From positions 434,001 through 498,000 of the forward strand of contig JAJQJQ010000073.1 in assembly GCA_028622995.1 (NCBI GenBank): a stretch of DNA of 64,000 bases, written 5' to 3'. The translations under genes were made by a program, and so were the position numbers. Position 1 is the stretch's first letter, and each line of letters begins with the position of its first letter. Below are positions 59,215 to 64,000 of the stretch, piece by piece. The notes under the pieces were generated by a model that was not told the origin of the DNA, did not search any database, and worked only from the letters and a program-made list of their open reading frames with translations. This DNA comes from Panagrolaimus kolymaensis. Its lineage: Eukaryota > Nematoda > Chromadorea > Rhabditida > Panagrolaimidae.

Positions 59215-60215
59215 TTAAGCTTCAGGTTGATCAAAGTTGTTGTTTCCAAAGATAATGGCGACGATAACTTGAATAAGTAAAGCAGCGATGATGTATCCAA
59301 ATTGAAGATCGGTTGCGGAGATGACAGATTTTTTATCGATAGCAAGAGTAACCTGAAATCAAACATCTTCCATGACTTTTTAGATTAAAAAACGAAACTT
59401 ACTTGAAAATGAACCCATAAAAGAGCACTATTAGCAACGATGGCAATGATAGGGCCAAAAGCAAAACCAGTAACGAAATATGCAAGAATGTAAGAAGCTA
59501 TTGAACCAACACCACCAGCAGCTACCATAAACCGTCGCCGATCAGCAAAAAGTTCACGTGGACCAAGTTCATAATCAATCAATACAGCCAAAACAAGTGG
59601 AGATACAAAAAGTACAGCAGGTACAATTGAAAGTAATCGATTTCCAAACGCATGACCAACGATTGAAGCAATAACATATGAAAGTCCAAAGAGCCATACG
59701 CGACGTTCGCTTTCATCAACTCCAGTATTTGAACGAGATTGAATGTGAGCATAAATAGGAAGAGCAAAAAGTATTGCAAATTCAATGAATGGATGGATCA
59801 GAAATGAATAAATGGAACCAAGGAAAGATGCACCAGAAATTGTACCACATGTTAGACCAATACAAAGAACCGAGATGCCTATATAAAAAAAAAGGGAAAT
59901 GTGAGTCGAAAACTTTACAAACCACTTACCAAGATACATTTCAAGCAAGTTATTACGTAATTCACGATTCTTTTCATCCAATGGTTGAGTATTGTTTACA
60001 GCAGCAGTAACAAAATCCTTAACATCATATGCACTTGGTTCAACAATTTCACGAGTTTTTTCAATTAAAGATTGTGAACGATTTGCTAAATGAAAGATTC
60101 CATCATAAGCAGCAATACTTCGACGACGCATTGTTTCAACAGTAGTTTGAAGTTGTTCAACATAACGACGAGGAAATTCTTGAAGAGTTGTTGTTGCTAA
60201 AGTAGCAGCCGCCAT
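59215..60215 (-). CDS. Multipass membrane protein, possibly Bax-inhibitor-1/TMBIM-like
   Basis: Three exons: 59930-60215, 59403-59878 and 59215-59352, phases consistent, about 300 aa. An N-terminal soluble helix of about 95 residues (YVEQLQTTVETMRRRSIAAY ... LDEKNRELRNNLLEMYLG) precedes about seven hydrophobic spans: SVLCIGLTCGTISGASFLGS, FAILFALPIYAHI, VWLFGLSYVIASIVGHAFGN, LLSIVPAVLFVSPLVLAVLI, then a FADRRRFMVAAGG motif, and a last span FGYIIAALLIQVIVAII. The 'RRR...GG' turn between helices recalls BI-1 proteins (ER membrane, calcium and cell-death control), but the usual C-terminal acidic/basic motifs are absent. Family call tentative; existence of the gene is secure. Confidence 0.7.
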
Positions 60216-60412
60216 TATTGTGTTCACTTGATTTGAAGAATGAAAAAGGCTTTGAATGAAACAATTTTTAAGAAAATGAAGCGAAGACAGAAAAAACGTT
60301 GAATTTTCATGTAAGTTGATGCAAATTTTGAATCATCCAGCGTAAATATCAAAGTTCAAAAATGGAAACAAAAAGCTTGAATAAAAAAGGCGAAATTGAA
60401 AAAGGTATGTAT

Positions 60413-60885
60413 CAGGGATGTACGGAATTCCGTTTCCGTTTCCGCGGAATTCCGCCCATTTTTTGATTTCCGTTTCCGTTTACGGAAATGACAAAAAAAA
60501 ATTTCCGTTTTTTTCCGTTCCGCGGAAAAAATGTGACGGAAAACGGAAAAAAATATATACCTTTTTACCCAAAAATTCTTACATTTTAATAAATTTTTAC
60601 ACAATTCTCAAATGTTTATTTCATGCTCTTTGACTTAAAAATAGTTCAAAAACTTGAAAATACTAACTTATTAACAATTGACTCTTAAAAGAACATAAAA
60701 AATAATTGTCAAATATATAATTATAAGGGGAAAAATTATTTTACTATGTACCAAAAAAGTTTTAAAAATTTCCGTTTCCGTTTCCGCGGAAATGAGTAAG
60801 TAAATTTCCGTTTCCGTTTACGGAAACAAAATTTGATATTTCCGTTTCCGCGGAAACGGAAAAAAGTCATTTCCGTGCATCCCCG
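60413..60885. mobile_element. hAT-type MITE (CAGGGATG ends, TTTCCGCGGAAA words)
   Basis: 473 bp starting CAGGGATGTACGGAAT and ending TTCCGTGCATCCCCG, with an exact 8-bp duplication GTATGTAT at 60405-60412 and 60886-60893. The last base pairs of the right end carry one substitution (CCCCG for CCCTG). Both ends are arrays of TTTCCGTTTCCGCGGAAAC. The element lies about 200 bp upstream of the membrane-protein start codon at 60215. Confidence 0.92.
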
Positions 60886-60893
60886 GTATGTAT

Positions 60894-61450
60894 GTAAGAA
60901 AGCTACAGTAATCGAAGCGTCATTGACCATGTCTTCTTTGTGGGATCTAAGAAAAGTTTGAAAATGCAAATTTATCAGTTTTTTTTTCTTCCAGAAAGTA
61001 TTCTACGAATATTAATTACAATTTTCCATTAGAATCGTTTATATGTAAATACATATCTTAGATTTTTTTTTAATAAATATTTTAAAGTACAGCGAGAATG
61101 TAAAATTAATTCGTGTAACAAAAGTCATTAATAGTTTTAACAAAATTTAGTTATCCAACTTATTGGCTTTTGGGTATATTTTTCTTACTAAATTTTTTTA
61201 AATGGTGGTTTAGCCTATGGCAGCCATGCCACTCACGGACATACATTGATTTTCTTTACAAAAAAGTTAAAAAAGTTATAAACTTTATTTATTCAGAAAT
61301 TCATAAAAAAAAATACAAAAAATAAAAATATTCAATGGCAAAGAAAATTAGGCAAGAAAGATTATTCATCGCTTTTAAAAATTTTATAACTAAAAAACCG
61401 TATATTTGGGGTTGTAGAAAAATAAAAATTATTATTATTTATGCTTTTTG
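60894..61450. other. Spacer with no gene seen
   Basis: 557 bp between the hAT element and the stop codon of the hexosaminidase gene. It is AT-rich and shows no frame I can support. Confidence 0.6.
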
Positions 61451-63023
61451 TTAAAAAAGTGAATCAATATTTTGTTTAATAAATTCTTCAACTATGTCTT
61501 CATAAAAATATTTGTTCAATGCTTCTTGAAATTCAATTTTCAAAGTTTTTTGTTCTATTTTGAGGAAATCCAATAATTCCGGAGAACTGACACTTATTTT
61601 CCATTTCAAAAAATGGAGCTTTTCGATCTAAAAAAAATTAGAGTTTAAAAAAATTTTGTTTGGTTAATTTTTATCTTTTTTTTAAAGAAAAAAATTTCTT
61701 ACCAATGCATAAACTTCAGAACCAGGAAATTTACAAAAACTAAAAACAGCTTCTTTCCGTGGAGTATATAATAAACCATTAAAAGCGATGGGCTCTAACT
61801 CTTGCTTTTTACATTTAAAGAATTTTAATGCTTGAGCTTCAATTCTTTCATCGCTCAAACTTGTATCACTCATATAAACGGCTTCCGAAACAAGGGCTGG
61901 AATTCCTTCGGGAAGAATTTCACAAAGTGGAATTCCATGCCAAAATCTTGACCATCCTGTTAAAATTGTTGAAGAAATTTTGCCACCCAAAAATTCTTCT
62001 TTAAGTTTATAAAGGGATAAATAAGATTGGAGATTTGTGAGATAACGTTCGATGGTAACAAAAATTTGAGAGGCACCATCCGCGCCCTTGAAAACGGAAC
62101 CAAAAATCATTTCATTAAAAACTAGAGAATATCTTTCAATCATTCCAGGTGGGAAATATCCCGGTGCTGTAACATCTGAAGCATAACCCCAAATTACTGG
62201 AATAATAAATTTTCCAAGTTCATATTCGTTTAATAAATTCACGGGGATTTTATCGAATAAATCATTCCAAGCAAAAACTTGCTCAAAATTAAGGGTTTCT
62301 TTTGCGAATTTTGCTATACTTGAAATATGCGACAATTTTAATCGATCTGTGGAATTATGAAATTCATTAGTTAATTTATGTATGCATCTTTCATCCTGAG
62401 CAATGTGCCATGCTTCATCTGCGCCAATATGAATGGCTTTGGCTTGAGGATGAAGGTCGCGAACTTGTTTCAACATTTCATGAATTAAATTTATCGAATC
62501 TGAATCCGATGGACAAATTGTATCGGGTTTTTGTGGAACTTCTCTAAGATGTTGGAAGATTGAATGTTTCAAAACAAATTCCATATGTCCAAAAGTTTGA
62601 ATCAATGGAATTATTTCAATTTCATTTTCATTCGAAATTTTTAATATTTCTTTTATGGATTCTTTGGAATATGCAAATTTAGTTCTTAAAATTTCAAGTT
62701 TTCCTGAATATGGAAACATATCTTCGTATTCCATTAAAATAGAATCAAACCCAAGTGATTTTATGAAAGGAATTAATTCTTTTAAATATTCCAGTTTTGG
62801 AGGAGCACCTTTTAAATCCAAGTGCACAGTTCGCTGAAGAAAAAAAATTTTTGGGTAAATAATTATTTTGAATTTTAGTAAATCTTACTTTAGCAAAAAT
62901 AGGCGAATTGGACCTTTTTAGGGTAGATGAAATGGAATTGGGCGAAATCATGGATGCAAAAATAAAAACACCACAAATAAAAAATAATGTTGGAACTAGG
63001 CGCTCACGTAAAATTCGATTCAT
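61451..63023 (-). CDS. Glycoside hydrolase family 20 hexosaminidase, Golgi-type
   Basis: GH20 enzymes remove terminal GlcNAc or GalNAc; the worm hex-2 to hex-5 group acts in the secretory pathway on N-glycans. Three exons: 62889-63023, 61703-62833 and 61451-61627, about 480 aa. The N-terminus is a type II anchor (MNRILRERLVPTLFFICGVF). The TIM barrel begins VHLDLKGAPPKLEYL and LGFDSILMEYEDMFPY. The catalytic Asp-Glu pair is IHIGADEAWHIA, with active-site aromatics WGYASDVTAPGYFP and GWSRFWHG later. Family resemblance is to HEXD-like enzymes rather than lysosomal HEXA/B. Upstream in-frame codons remain open back to a stop but contain no Met, so the start at 63023 is likely. Confidence 0.9.
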
Positions 63024-64000
63024 TCTTGGGCTTAAAAGCCCTCGACAAAATTTGGCACGAATTATATTGATGGAGCGTCGTCGTGATTAAAATTACCTAA
63101 AAAATTTGGGGTTTAAAAAATAGCAAAAATCAAGAAATTATTATTCTTCTTCATAACAAAAATAATTTTATTCTATGAAACTAAAAATGCAATTCTTTTT
63201 ATAACATCTTTAAAACAAAATTTCTTAAAGCATTATTTGCTTTATTTTGGAAATGAAAAAATAATAGCTGGAAAAAAAAAGAAAAAAAATCTCATGAAGT
63301 CAGCTAGTTAAATTTGCTTTCAATAAAAAGAAGACGTCAAGAAAAAAAGCGTCATCGACTTTTTTTTATTTTTAAAATAAATTTTATTGAAACCTCGCAA
63401 AACTTATTTATTTTTTTTATCTCAGAATTACATAATAATAACTGGGCAATGGAATTTACGAGAATATATCGGAATTATAGATGTATGAGAAAAAGTTAAA
63501 GAGAAAACGCGAAAGTGAAAATCAAAATGAAGAAAATATATTTTCAGTGAATCATAAAAAAGTTCTAAGAAAAGATGCATCAGTGTAAAAAAAAGAAAAG
63601 AACTGATGTTTTTTTTAACGTGACAATACTATTTGTTTTTATTTGGATTACAATGGAAAAGAAATTGTGCATATCCATTTCTTTTTTATTTTATTTTAAG
63701 CACGAACAAAGTGGTTGCTGCTTCACATAGCAAATAATACGCGTATTTTTGCTTGTCATTGAGAAAACCTATAGAGACGTAAAAAAAGAAAAGAAGCAGT
63801 TAAGTCATATTTTTTGCACCTGCTACTTATTATAGTCTAATATGTGGCTTCTATGAAAGTCATCCTCAAGCTCAAAAATAAAAAATTTAAAATGGCAAAC
63901 ATTAAACATGGGATTTATTTCTTTCAATTTTGTAAAAAAACATCCCTCTCAAAATTTAGTTATTGTTTCAACGAAATTTTAATTTTTAACTTTTCAAAAA
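63024..64000. other. Upstream region with no gene seen
   Basis: About 980 bp at the right end of the window. A TTTTTTAG acceptor-like site lies near 63100, about 75 nt before the hexosaminidase ATG, and could receive a spliced leader. A plus-strand frame at 63314-63499 is low-complexity and unsupported. Confidence 0.55.

Noticed and set aside
1..64000. tRNA, rRNA, CRISPR arrays, bacterial operons or riboswitches
   Set aside because: I looked for tRNA B-box-like GGTTCGA contexts with paired arms and for regularly spaced direct repeats and found none. The palindromic arrays are transposon ends, not CRISPR repeats, since they lack unique spacers.

Overview
This is about 64 kb of very AT-rich nuclear DNA from an animal, most likely a nematode. 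The evidence is a cuticle collagen with an N-terminal membrane anchor, many short GT-AG introns (about 45-75 nt), acceptor-like TTTTCAG sites just upstream of start codons that resemble spliced-leader sites, and closely spaced same-strand genes that look like operons. One divergent gene family (42.3-45.9 kb) looks like a family I associate with panagrolaimid nematodes, but that placement is inference from memory.

Layout. 1-15.1 kb is nearly a gene desert. It holds a foldback transposon (754-1258), a two-exon candidate gene at 340-654, a frameshifted coding remnant (7042-7303) and a thinly supported three-exon Pro-rich gene (12086-15101). 15.4-20.2 kb carries ORC5, a hAT-type element, ATG12 and a small serine palmitoyltransferase subunit. 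20.5-21.9 kb is a hAT element nested in a second copy of the foldback element. 22.6-30.1 kb is one long N-recognin gene (UBR1/UBR2). 31.7-41.5 kb, all minus strand, holds a Frag1/PGAP2-like membrane protein, two tandem paralogues of an unknown family, a hAT element, a collagen, RPB6 and gamma-tubulin. 42.3-45.9 kb (plus) is an open frame that joins two unrelated-looking protein parts and is broken by a hAT element. 45.9-53.3 kb (minus) holds a secreted glycoprotein, SURF4, an RBR-like E3 ligase and a gamma-butyrobetaine hydroxylase-like dioxygenase. 54.0-56.7 kb is VPS51, followed by the third foldback copy. 57.7-60.2 kb holds a NEK6/7-type kinase and a multipass membrane protein. 60.4-60.9 kb is another hAT element, and 61.4-63.0 kb is a GH20 hexosaminidase.

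The genes are mostly housekeeping: DNA replication licensing, transcription, autophagy, sphingolipid synthesis, protein degradation, ER export, endosome-to-Golgi tethering and cell-cycle kinases. Likely co-transcribed groups are SPT small subunit-ATG12, dioxygenase-RBR-SURF4 and membrane protein-NEK.

The most unusual content is the mobile DNA. Five hAT-type elements have exact 8-bp target duplications, and each carries its own array of self-complementary words. Three foldback elements have exact 9-bp duplications. One hAT element sits inside a coding frame where splicing could remove almost all of it without shifting the frame. Two proteins have lost a defining metal-binding set: the dioxygenase has lost its N-terminal zinc ligands and the RBR protein has no IBR cysteines.
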